The notes under the pieces are model-generated. The model did not search any database. It saw only the letters and a program-made list of their open reading frames with translations, and was not told where the DNA came from. From contig NZ_SAWZ01000004.1 of the NCBI RefSeq assembly GCF_004122095.1, forward strand, positions 1-64,000: a stretch of DNA of 64,000 nucleotides, read 5' to 3'. The stretch is from Pseudoxanthomonas composti. GTDB lineage: Bacteria; Pseudomonadota; Gammaproteobacteria; Xanthomonadales; Xanthomonadaceae. A program made the position numbers and the translations under genes. Positions 36,863-45,137 of the stretch are shown here, one piece after another; position 1 is the stretch's first letter; each line of letters starts with the position of its first letter.

Positions 36863-38347
36863 CTAGGCCCTGGCCACCAGCCGCAGGCCGCGGGGCGTGA
36901 GCAGCCGCTCGAGGGCTTCGAACAGGCCCTGCACCGCCAGGGCGAGCACGGCCGCCGGGATGGCGCCTTCCAGGATCATGCCCACATCGTCCAGGCGGAT
37001 GCCGGTCAGGATGGGCTGGCCATAGCCCCCGGCGCCGATCAGCGCGCCCAGGGTGGCGGTGCCGACGTTGATCACCGCCGCGGTCTTGACCCCGGCCAGG
37101 ATCGTGCGCAGGGCCAGCGGCAACTCGACGCGCCACAGCCGGGTGCGCGGCGGCAGGCCCAGGGCCGAGGCGGTCTCGCGCAGTTCGCGGGGGATGCCGG
37201 TCAGGCCGGCGTGGGTGTTGCGCACGATGGGCAGCAGCGAGTACAGGAACAGCGCGGCGATGGCCGGCCTGGCGCCGATGCCGAACAGCGGAATCATGAA
37301 GACGAACACCGCCAGCGAGGGCAGGGTCTGCAGCAGCCCGGTGCAGGTCAGCACCAGCTGCCCCAGCCTGGGCCGGCGCGCGGCCAGCACGCCCAGCGGC
37401 AGCGCCACCAGCAGGGCCAGGCCGAGCGACAGGCCGACCAGCCCCAGGTGTTCCCAGGTGCGTTGGGCGATGCGCTGGGCCCGTCCCGCCTGCGCGGGCG
37501 CGGCCAGGCCGAGGAAGTCCGCCGCCACCTGGGATTCTTCGCGGTGTTCCAGCTTGACCTGCGCGTTGAGGCGCTGCATCGCCTGCACATCGATGCGCCC
37601 CTCCAGGCCGGTCAGCGCCTGCACGAAAGCCGGGGCGCGCTGGCGCAGGTCCAGCCGATACAGGAACACCGCCTGGTAGTCGGGGAAGTAGCGCCGATCG
37701 TCCTGCAGCACCTGCAGGTCGTAGTAGGGGATCTCGGCATCGGTGCTGTACAGGTCGGTGACATCGATCGCCCCGCTCTGCAGGGCGCGGTAGGCCAGGT
37801 CGTGGTCCAGGCCATTGGGCCGTTGCGGCAGGCCGTAGGCCTCGCGCAGACCCGGCCAGCCGTCGGCGCGCTGCAGGAACTCGTTGCTCAGGCCGAGCTT
37901 CAGCTGCGACCTGGCGCGCAGCTCGGACAGGGTGCCGATGCCCAGCTGCGCCGCGCGCTGGCGCGTCATGCCGAAGGCATAGGTGTTTTCGAACCCCAGC
38001 GAACCGGTCATCGCCAGCCCGTGTTCGGCCAGCAAGGCGCGCACCTGCGCCGGGTCGGCATCCGGCCGCTGCAGCAGCTCCTGCTTGAGCGTGCCGGTGT
38101 ACTCGGCGTAGGCGTCGATCTGGCCCTGCTCCAGCGCGCGCCACAGGATGCGCGTGCCGCCCAGCTGGCGCTGGTGGTCGACCTCCACGCCGGCCTGGCG
38201 CCCCGCGCCAGCGGCGATCTCGCCCAGCACCACCGCTTCGGTGAAGTTCTTCGAGCCCACGGTGACCGCCGTGGCGGCCTGGGCGGCCGGTGCGATCAGC
38301 GCGCACAGCAGCATCCAGCGCGAAAGGGGACCAAATCGCGAGCTCAC
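36863..38347 (-). CDS. Glycine betaine/choline-type ABC transporter, fused binding protein-permease
   Basis: A 494-residue fusion. Residues 1-24 are a signal peptide, 27-275 an OpuAC/QAT-type binding domain (VTVGSKNFTEAVVLGEIAAGAG, AYAEYTGTLKQELLQR) and 290-480 a permease of five or so helices with the EAA-type loop ELRETASALGLPPRTRLWRVELPLALRTI. It imports osmoprotectants such as betaine. The binding domain precedes the permease; in many operons these are separate genes. The ATPase gene lies directly upstream with a four-base overlap. Confidence 0.9.
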   Translation of the reverse strand: MSSRFGPLSRWMLLCALIAPAAQAATAVTVGSKNFTEAVVLGEIAAGAGRQAGVEVDHQRQLGGTRILWRALEQGQIDAYAEYTGTLKQELLQRPDADPAQVRALLAEHGLAMTGSLGFENTYAFGMTRQRAAQLGIGTLSELRARSQLKLGLSNEFLQRADGWPGLREAYGLPQRPNGLDHDLAYRALQSGAIDVTDLYSTDAEIPYYDLQVLQDDRRYFPDYQAVFLYRLDLRQRAPAFVQALTGLEGRIDVQAMQRLNAQVKLEHREESQVAADFLGLAAPAQAGRAQRIAQRTWEHLGLVGLSLGLALLVALPLGVLAARRPRLGQLVLTCTGLLQTLPSLAVFVFMIPLFGIGARPAIAALFLYSLLPIVRNTHAGLTGIPRELRETASALGLPPRTRLWRVELPLALRTILAGVKTAAVINVGTATLGALIGAGGYGQPILTGIRLDDVGMILEGAIPAAVLALAVQGLFEALERLLTPRGLRLVARA

Positions 38348-39141
38348 GCGATGGCCTGCTCGAGACTGCGCTGGGCAGTCATGAAGGCATGCACGAACGG
38401 TTCGGCAGGCGCGTGCAGCAACTCGCGTGCCGTGCCCTGCTGCACCACCTGCCCCTTGCGCATCAGCACCAGCGTGTCGGCCAGGTAGGCGGCTTCGGCC
38501 ACATCATGGGTCACCAGGACCACGGTCTTGCCCAGCTGGGCGAACAGCGCGCGCATCTGGCTCTGCAGCTCGTGGCGCACGATCGGGTCCAGTGCGCCCA
38601 GCGGCTCGTCCAGCAGCAGCACCGGCGGGTCCAGCATCAGCGCGCGCACCAGGCCCACGCGCTGGCGTTGTCCGCCGGACAGCTCGGCCGGATAGCGCGC
38701 CAGCTGATCCTCCGACAGCCCGCAAAGCGCCATCAGTTCGGACAGGCGCTGGGCGATGCGTTGCGCCGGCCATCCCAGCGTGCGCGCCAGGATGGCCGCG
38801 TTCTCGCGCACGCTCAGGTGCGAGAACAGGCCGCCCTCCTGGATGACATAGCCGATGCGCCGGCGCTGAGCCAGCAGCGTGTCCCGCTGCAGCGGCACGC
38901 CCTCGAACAGCACCTGCCCGGCGTCCGGCCATTCCAGGCCGATCAGGCTGCGCAGCACGCTGGACTTGCCCGCGCCGCTGGGCCCGATCAGCGCGGTGGT
39001 GCGGCCGCCGGCGATCTGCAGCGACACGCCATCCAGGGCGGTCACCGCGCCATGGCGCAGGTGGACGTGGTGCAGGGCGAACATCGGCGCGAGCGTGCCT
39101 GGGTGGCCGTCAGCGCTCCGCGAAGCCGCGGACTGGGTCAT
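38344..39141 (-). CDS. ABC transporter ATP-binding protein (osmolyte type)
   Basis: ATPase partner of the fused binding protein-permease. It shows Walker A GPSGAGKSS, Q-loop VIQEGGLF, signature LSGGQRQRVGLVRAL, Walker B PPVLLLDEPLGALDP and the H-loop LVTHDV. The ATG at 39141 (265 residues) overlaps the upstream stop as ATGA; an internal ATG at 39084 (246 residues) begins exactly at the domain (MFALHHVHLRHG) and is equally possible. No CBS regulatory domain is present, unlike the longer OpuA/OpuCA-type ATPases. Confidence 0.9.
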   Translation of the reverse strand: MTQSAASRSADGHPGTLAPMFALHHVHLRHGAVTALDGVSLQIAGGRTTALIGPSGAGKSSVLRSLIGLEWPDAGQVLFEGVPLQRDTLLAQRRRIGYVIQEGGLFSHLSVRENAAILARTLGWPAQRIAQRLSELMALCGLSEDQLARYPAELSGGQRQRVGLVRALMLDPPVLLLDEPLGALDPIVRHELQSQMRALFAQLGKTVVLVTHDVAEAAYLADTLVLMRKGQVVQQGTARELLHAPAEPFVHAFMTAQRSLEQAIA

Positions 39142-40427
39142 GGCGATGGTGCAGTTGGCGCGGCAGGCGCCGTGCGCTCGGCCTGCAGGGCGTCCAGGAT
39201 CTTGCGCCCTGCGCGTCCGTCGGTGGGCGTCAGGCCCAGCCGGGTCTGCTCGACCACGATGGCCTTGCGGGTGAGCGTGCCGATCATGCCGTCGGCCACG
39301 CCAATGGCATGGCCGCGCGCGACCAGCAGTTCCTGCAGCTGCCGGCGTTCGTCGCGGCCGATGCCAGGGTCGTCGGTCGGCCACGCCCTGGACAGGCCGC
39401 TGCCACCGCGCAAGCGATCGGACAGCAGCGCGATGGCCAGCGCATAACTCTCGGCGGCGTTGTAGCTGAAGATCGCGTCGTAGTTGCGGAACACCAGGAA
39501 GGCAGGCCCTTCCACCCCGGTCGGCAGCAGCACTGCCGCCGGCTGCTCGGACGACTCGGTGATCGGCTGGCCATCGGCGCGCGTCACCCCGCGGGCGATC
39601 CACTCACGCAACGGCCGGCGCGCGCGGCGCCCGGTCTGGGCCGCGTCGAAGCCCGCCGGCACGGCGATCTCATAGCCCCACGCCTGCCCACTCTGCCAGC
39701 CCGCGCGCTTGAGGAAGTTGCCGGTGGAGGCCAGGGCATCGGCGACGCTGGCGACCAGGTCGCGACGGCCGTCGCCATCGCCGTCCACGGCCAGCCGCTG
39801 ATAGGTGCTGGGTATGAACTGGGTCTGCCCGAACGCCCCGGCCCAGGACCCGCTCAATCCCTCGGCCGACAGGTCGCCGGCCTGCAGCAAGGACAACAGC
39901 GCGATCAGCTCGCCGCGGAAGAACGCCTGGCGCCGGCCGAAGCAGGACAGGGTGGACAGCGACTGCAGCAGCGGGCGCTTGCCGGTGATGCGCCCATAGT
40001 CGCTCTCCACGCCCCACACCGCCACGATGGTGGCCGCGTCCACGCCGCTGGCGGCCACGACCTGCTCCAGCACCTGGGCGTGGGCCTGCTGCATCGCCTG
40101 GCCATCGACCACGCGCTGGGTGTCCACCAATCCGGCCAGGTAATCCCACAGCGGCGTGGTGAACTCGGGCTGGCTGTCCAGCAGCGGCAACACGCTGGTG
40201 TCCGGCTGCAGCGGCGCCACGTAGCGCTCGAAGCTGGCATCGTCGATGCCGGCCCGCTGCGCCAGCGTGCGCAGCTCGGGCAGGCAGGCGGCAAAAGCGG
40301 CCTGGTCGGCCGCCTCGACGGGCACAGCCTCCACTGCGGGCGTGGCGGCCGGCACCGCCTCCGGCGCGTCCTGCGCACGCAGGGCCAGCGGCCACATCAG
40401 CAGCAACAACACAAGGCGGGACGGCAT
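39138..40427 (-). CDS. MltB-like lytic murein transglycosylase with peptidoglycan-binding domain
   Basis: A 429-residue exported enzyme that cuts the glycan strand with formation of 1,6-anhydromuramic acid. A signal peptide (LVLLLLMWPLALRAQ) is followed by the SLT_2 domain: AVWGVESDYGRITGK near residue 145 holds the catalytic glutamate, then GSWAGAFGQTQFIPSTYQRLAVDGDGDG and FLVFRNYDAIFSYN. The last 60 residues (RDERRQLQELLVARGHAIGVADGMIGTLTRKAI) form a PG_binding_1 domain. No lipobox is seen, so it is likely soluble in the periplasm. Confidence 0.93.
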   Translation of the reverse strand: MPSRLVLLLLMWPLALRAQDAPEAVPAATPAVEAVPVEAADQAAFAACLPELRTLAQRAGIDDASFERYVAPLQPDTSVLPLLDSQPEFTTPLWDYLAGLVDTQRVVDGQAMQQAHAQVLEQVVAASGVDAATIVAVWGVESDYGRITGKRPLLQSLSTLSCFGRRQAFFRGELIALLSLLQAGDLSAEGLSGSWAGAFGQTQFIPSTYQRLAVDGDGDGRRDLVASVADALASTGNFLKRAGWQSGQAWGYEIAVPAGFDAAQTGRRARRPLREWIARGVTRADGQPITESSEQPAAVLLPTGVEGPAFLVFRNYDAIFSYNAAESYALAIALLSDRLRGGSGLSRAWPTDDPGIGRDERRQLQELLVARGHAIGVADGMIGTLTRKAIVVEQTRLGLTPTDGRAGRKILDALQAERTAPAAPTAPSP

Positions 40428-40498
40428 CGCACGGCATCCTGTGGACAGGCGCGCACGATTGTAGCCAGCCACCGCGAACGCGCGCGCTGCGCAGGCGC

Positions 40499-41089
40499 TC
40501 AGCGCCGCCACACCCGCAGGCGGTTGTGGGCCGGCATAGCGTGGTCGGCCTGCAGGGTCATGCCGCAGCCGCGCGCCAGCGCATCGACCTGCTCGACATC
40601 GCGGATCGCGCTGTGCGGATCGCGCGCCTTCAACCACTGGTCGAACTCGGCATTGCTGGGGCTGGTGTAACGGCCGCCTTCGTTGAAGGGTCCGTATACC
40701 GCCAGCACGCCACCGGGGGCCAGTACGGTGGCCACGCCCTCGAACAAGGCCACCACCTGCGGCCAGCCCATGATGTGCAGCGTGTTGGCGGTGAACACCG
40801 CATCGAAGCGGCCATCCGGCCACGGACCTTCGGCCACATCCAGCACCATCGGCGCCGGCGTGTTGTGCAGGGCGGCCTCCTCCAGCCACAGGCCGATGCC
40901 GGGCAGGTGCTGGGCGCGCTCGCTGGTCTGCCAGCGCAGGTGCGGCATGGCCGCGGCGAAGTGCACCGCGTGCTGACCGGTGCCGCTGCCGATCTCCAGC
41001 ACGCTGCGCGCGTCCTGCAGCAGCGGCTGCAGCACCGCCAGGATCGGCCCCCGGTTGCGCGCGCAGGACGGCGCGGTGGGCTTGTCCAT
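40499..41089 (-). CDS. DUF938 SAM-dependent methyltransferase-like protein
   Basis: A 196-residue protein of the DUF938 group with a class I methyltransferase fold. SAM motif I is VLEIGSGTGQHAVHFAAAMP near residues 30-49, then PWPDGRFDAVFTANTLHIMGW near 90-110 and VLAPGGVLAVYGPFNEGGRYTSPSN. The target is unknown. It begins nine bases after the REC-kinase-REC gene stop, but a functional link is not obvious. Confidence 0.85.
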   Translation of the reverse strand: MDKPTAPSCARNRGPILAVLQPLLQDARSVLEIGSGTGQHAVHFAAAMPHLRWQTSERAQHLPGIGLWLEEAALHNTPAPMVLDVAEGPWPDGRFDAVFTANTLHIMGWPQVVALFEGVATVLAPGGVLAVYGPFNEGGRYTSPSNAEFDQWLKARDPHSAIRDVEQVDALARGCGMTLQADHAMPAHNRLRVWRR

Positions 41090-41097
41090 CGCCGGAT

Positions 41098-42618
41098 TCA
41101 GCCGCCGCCGGATTCCAGCGCGCGCCCGGCGGTCAGCAGCAGGCTGCGCATTTCCACCGGCTTGGCCAGCACATGCAGCACCGTGCCGACCGGTAGGGTG
41201 GCGCGATTGAGCGGCTGGGCGGGGCTTTCCAGCGCGATCACCGGGCCCTCGTAGCCCACCTCGGCCAGGGCGCGCATCAGCGGGCCGGCCGGCAGCAGCG
41301 AGATGTCGGTGTCCAGCACCACCAGGTCGGGCATGCCGGCATCGAGCATGCGCAGCGCGTAGGCGCCGTCCGGCGCCTGCACCGGCGCATAGCCCTGCCC
41401 GCTGAAGGCATTGACTAGCAGGGTCAGGCGGGTGACATCGCCATCGACCACCAGCACGCGGCGCCCGCGGCCATCGGCGATGACCTCGCCGGGCTCTTCG
41501 GGCAGCACGTCCGGCGAAAGCGGCAGGCGCACCTCGAAGGTGGTGCCGGCGCCGGGCGCGCTCCTGACCGCGATGCTGCCGCCGTAGCTTTCCACGATGC
41601 GCTTGCAGGAGATCAGGCCCAGCCCGGTGCCGGCGCTCTTGGTGGTGAAGAACGGCGTGAACAGCTTGGCCTGCGTCTGCGCGTCCATGCCCACGCCGGT
41701 GTCGGCCACCTCGATGCAGATGAATTCCTGGCCCTCGTGCTGTTCGGCACGCGCCAGCAGGCGCACGGTGCCGCCGTTGGGCATGGCCTGGATGGCGTTG
41801 AGCGCCAGGTTCAGCAGGGTCTGCTGCAGCTCGGTGTAGTTGACGTCGATGCCCAGCGATTCGCCGGGCGCCTCGATCTCGAACTCCACCCCGCGCGGCA
41901 GGCTGCCCTGCAGCAGCAGCTTCACCGCGCGGAACAGCTCGGTCAGCTGCACGTGCTCGCGATTGGCGCGTGCGCCGCGCACGAACTGCAGCATCGAGTC
42001 GGCCATCTCGTGGCCGCGGCGACCGCACTCGGAGATCACCTCGCCCAGGCGACGGATCTTGGGGTCTTCGCTGCGGGCGTTGAGCAGGTCCGGCACGATC
42101 AGCAGCGGCTGCAGCACGTTGCGCAGGTCGTGGCTCAGGCCGGCGGCCAGCATCGCCAGCATGTCCAGGCGCTGGGAGCGCAGCAGCTCCCGCTCGGCGC
42201 GGTCGCGGTCGGCCTCGCTGCGGGCCAGGCGCACCGCGCGCTCCACCGCGCTCGGCAAACGCACCGGGTGGTGCTTGAGGATGTAGTCGGCCGCGCCCTG
42301 CTGCAGGGCCTGCACCGCCTGGTCCTCGCCGATGGTGCCGGACACGAAGATGAAGGGCGTGGCCGGCGCGTAGGCCTGCACCATGGCCAGGGCGTCGTAG
42401 CCGGAGAAGCCCGGCATGGTCAGGTCCGAGAGCACGATGTCGGGCTGGAACTGGGCCAGCGCGTCGGCCATGGCCTCGCGCTCGTCCACCCGCTCGAAAC
42501 GCGCGTCGAAGCCGGCGTCGAGCAGCTGGCCGCTCATCAGCTCGGCATCCTCCGGCGAATCCTCCACCAGCAGGATGCGCAGGGGACCCAGGGCGGCGGC
42601 GGCGGCGCGATGTGGCAT
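41098..42618 (-). CDS. Hybrid sensor kinase: receiver-kinase-receiver
   Basis: A 506-residue soluble phosphorelay protein. The N-terminal receiver has LLVEDS and the phospho-Asp in LSDLTMPGFSG near residue 65. The kinase core has the H-box AAGLSHDLRNVLQPLLIV near 163, the N-box LLNLALNAIQAM and G-boxes VADTGVGM and GTGLGLISCKR. A second, more diverged receiver (VLDTDISLLPAG near 435) ends the protein. There is no membrane or sensory domain, so the signal should come from a partner, probably the response regulator and CHASE-type kinase just upstream. Confidence 0.9.
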   Translation of the reverse strand: MPHRAAAAALGPLRILLVEDSPEDAELMSGQLLDAGFDARFERVDEREAMADALAQFQPDIVLSDLTMPGFSGYDALAMVQAYAPATPFIFVSGTIGEDQAVQALQQGAADYILKHHPVRLPSAVERAVRLARSEADRDRAERELLRSQRLDMLAMLAAGLSHDLRNVLQPLLIVPDLLNARSEDPKIRRLGEVISECGRRGHEMADSMLQFVRGARANREHVQLTELFRAVKLLLQGSLPRGVEFEIEAPGESLGIDVNYTELQQTLLNLALNAIQAMPNGGTVRLLARAEQHEGQEFICIEVADTGVGMDAQTQAKLFTPFFTTKSAGTGLGLISCKRIVESYGGSIAVRSAPGAGTTFEVRLPLSPDVLPEEPGEVIADGRGRRVLVVDGDVTRLTLLVNAFSGQGYAPVQAPDGAYALRMLDAGMPDLVVLDTDISLLPAGPLMRALAEVGYEGPVIALESPAQPLNRATLPVGTVLHVLAKPVEMRSLLLTAGRALESGGG

Positions 42619-42626
42619 GTGCCGGG

Positions 42627-43070
42627 TTACTCCTTGTGCTCGGGCAGTTCGTTGATCAGGGCCCAGAAGGTGCCCAGCGTCTTGACCGCATCGAAGAACT
42701 GCTGCACGTCCATCGGCTTGACCACGTAGGCGTTCACGCCCAGGTCCCAGCTGCGCACCAGGTCCGTTTCCTCGCGCGAGGAAGACAGGATGACCACCGG
42801 CAGCTTCTTCAGCAGCTCCTCCGAGCGGATCGTGCGCAGCACTTCCAGGCCGTCCAGGCGCGGCATCTTGATGTCCAGCAACAGCACCGCCGGCAGTCCC
42901 GGTTCGCGGTCGGCGAAGCGGCCGCGACGCAGCAGGTAGTCCAGCGTCTCCACGCCGTCCTCCACGTGCACGATGGGATTGATCAGCTTGGCCTCGCGCA
43001 GGGCATCGGTGGCCATTTCGGCGTCGGCCAGGCTGTCCTCGGCCAGCAGGATGGTGCGCAGACTATTCAT
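42627..43070 (-). CDS. Single-domain response regulator
   Basis: A 147-residue receiver with no output domain, of the Rcp1/CheY-like group. ILLAEDS at residue 7 gives the acidic pocket, LLLDIKMPRLDG near 70 the phospho-Asp, LSSSREETD the conserved Ser/Thr position and YVVKPMD the lysine. It overlaps the upstream kinase gene by eight bases and is followed by the hybrid kinase, so it probably shuttles phosphate between the two. Confidence 0.92.
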   Translation of the reverse strand: MNSLRTILLAEDSLADAEMATDALREAKLINPIVHVEDGVETLDYLLRRGRFADREPGLPAVLLLDIKMPRLDGLEVLRTIRSEELLKKLPVVILSSSREETDLVRSWDLGVNAYVVKPMDVQQFFDAVKTLGTFWALINELPEHKE

Positions 43071-44880
43071 CGTCGTGACTCGGGATCAGGGACGCGTCCT
43101 GCGTCGGGGGTAAGGTGAAATGGAAAGTGGCGCCGCGATCGACTTCGGACTCGGCCCAGATCTTGCCGCCGTGGCGACCCAGCACGCGCCGCACGCTGGC
43201 CAGGCCGATGCCGGTGCCGGCGTACTCGCTGGCGCGGTGCAGGCGCTGGAACACGCCGAACAGGCGCCCGGCGTAGGCCATGTCGAAGCCGGCGCCGTTG
43301 TCCTTGACCGTGAAGTGGTGGCTGCCATCGGCATCGAGCACGTGATCGATCTCCACCACCGCCACTTCGCGCTTGCCGCTGTACTTGACCGCGTTGCCCA
43401 GCAGGTTCTGCCAGACCTGGCGCATCATGTTCTCGTCGGCGACCAGGATCGGCAGCGGCGCGACGTGCCAGTCCACCCGCAGCGGCAGCGTGTTCTTCTC
43501 GGCCTTGACGTTGGCATCGAGCATGGCCCGGGTCTCGGAGACCAGCGACTGCATGTCCACCGCCTGCAGGCGCAGCGCGCTGCGACCCAGGCGCGAGTAC
43601 ACCAGCAGGTCGTCGATCAGGTTGGACATGCGCTTGGCCGAATCGCCGATCACCTGCATGTAGTGGCGGGACTTCTCGTCGGCCGCATCGCCCAGGTGCC
43701 GCGCCAGCTTGTCCGAGAAGCCGGAGATGTGCCGCAGCGGCGCGCGCAGGTCGTGGGAGACCGAGTAGCTGAAGGCCTCCAGCTCGCGGTTGACGTCCGA
43801 GACCTGCTCGACCTTGCCCTCCAGCTGGCGGTTGAGGTTGATGATCTGCTGCTGGGCCACCTTCTGCGCGGTGATGTCGCTGACGGTCAGCAGCACCGCC
43901 TCGTCCTCGGTGTCGGGCAGCGGCATGCGCCGGGCGTTGAGCAGCACGGTGCGGCTGACCCCGCCGGCGGTGGTCTGCTGGTGTTCGTAGTCCCACAGCT
44001 CGCGCCCGCGCAGCAGCACGTCGGTCAGGCGCTGCAGCACCACCGCATCCTGCCAGGCGCCATCGCCCACCGCCTCCAGCGGCACGCCGTCCTCGTCCTC
44101 GCCGATGTCGTACAGCTCGCTGAAGGCCGCGTTGCGCAGCACGATCCGGCGCGCACCGTCCAGCAGCACGATGGGATCGCGCACGGTCTGCAGCACCGCC
44201 GAGGAGCGCGCCGAGGCGCGCGAGGCGCTTTTTTCCGCGCGCAGGCGCTCGGCGATCTGCCGCGCCAGTACCGCGGTGACCGCGGTCAGCAGCAGCAGCT
44301 GCACCACCAGGCTGCCCCAGCCGACCCAGTTGGCCTGGCGGCGGCTCAGGGCCGCTTCTTCCAGTCGCTGCTGCACCAGGGCCTGTTCGTTGCCCAGGAT
44401 CTCCACCATCAGCGGACGGATCGGGTACTTGTTGGCCAGCTCGTTGGCCAACGCGGCGCGCCGTTCTGCAGACGGGGCGGCCAGCAGCTCGCGGGAGATG
44501 GCCAGGCGGCGCTCGATGACTTCCTTCAGCTGGCCAAGCCGGACCTGCTGGCGCGGGTTGTCCCGGGTCAACTCGACGATGCGCTCGATCATCGGGCCGA
44601 CCTTGCGCCCGCTGCCTTCCACGCGCTCGCGCAGGCGCGGCAGTTGCACGCCCAGGCTGATCAGCAGGCTGGATTGCTCGACCTCGCGCAGCTCCAGGTT
44701 CATCGTGGCGATCTCGGCCTGGATCAACCGGGTATGCGCGACCCAGTCGGCGGCAGCCAGGGTGCGGTCCTGCAGGGACTGGCGCAACATGGCCGGCGCG
44801 ACCACGATCAACAGCACCGCCACCCCGATGAAGGGCAGTCGCCATCGATCCCACTGGACGCGGGCCAACCGTTGACGCAT
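43063..44880 (-). CDS. Membrane sensor histidine kinase with CHASE3-like and PAS domains
   Basis: A 605-residue kinase. Two membrane segments (about residues 15-33 and 186-208) enclose a periplasmic helical sensor resembling CHASE3. A PAS domain follows (VLQTVRDPIVLLDGARRIVLRNAAF near 240), then the H-box FSYSVSHDLRAPLRHI near 373, N-box QNLLGNAVKYS and G-boxes VKDNGAGFDM and GTGIGLASVRR. The ATG at 44880 has AGGGG upstream. It resembles phytochrome-associated and light- or stress-sensing kinases of this H-box type, but the stimulus is unknown. Confidence 0.9.
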   Translation of the reverse strand: MRQRLARVQWDRWRLPFIGVAVLLIVVAPAMLRQSLQDRTLAAADWVAHTRLIQAEIATMNLELREVEQSSLLISLGVQLPRLRERVEGSGRKVGPMIERIVELTRDNPRQQVRLGQLKEVIERRLAISRELLAAPSAERRAALANELANKYPIRPLMVEILGNEQALVQQRLEEAALSRRQANWVGWGSLVVQLLLLTAVTAVLARQIAERLRAEKSASRASARSSAVLQTVRDPIVLLDGARRIVLRNAAFSELYDIGEDEDGVPLEAVGDGAWQDAVVLQRLTDVLLRGRELWDYEHQQTTAGGVSRTVLLNARRMPLPDTEDEAVLLTVSDITAQKVAQQQIINLNRQLEGKVEQVSDVNRELEAFSYSVSHDLRAPLRHISGFSDKLARHLGDAADEKSRHYMQVIGDSAKRMSNLIDDLLVYSRLGRSALRLQAVDMQSLVSETRAMLDANVKAEKNTLPLRVDWHVAPLPILVADENMMRQVWQNLLGNAVKYSGKREVAVVEIDHVLDADGSHHFTVKDNGAGFDMAYAGRLFGVFQRLHRASEYAGTGIGLASVRRVLGRHGGKIWAESEVDRGATFHFTLPPTQDASLIPSHDDE

Positions 44881-45137
44881 TCGTGCCCCTAGAGGAGGAA
44901 GAAAGCCAGTGGCGCTGGCCGTATTCAGGTTGACGACGAAAACGTTAGAAAGACGTGAATTATGGCCGGTCCGGGCGTTCATTTTTGTGATTCCGAGACG
45001 CCCGGCACTGCCTGCTGCCGGACAGCGGTGATCGCGCCCGCCTGCGTGGGGCCTTGCCCTGAAAAGGCGACCGTTCAACCGCCCTCACCCTGGCTTGGCT
45101 AGGATGCGGGGTCTGCCCCAACCTCAATCGCCCCCCG

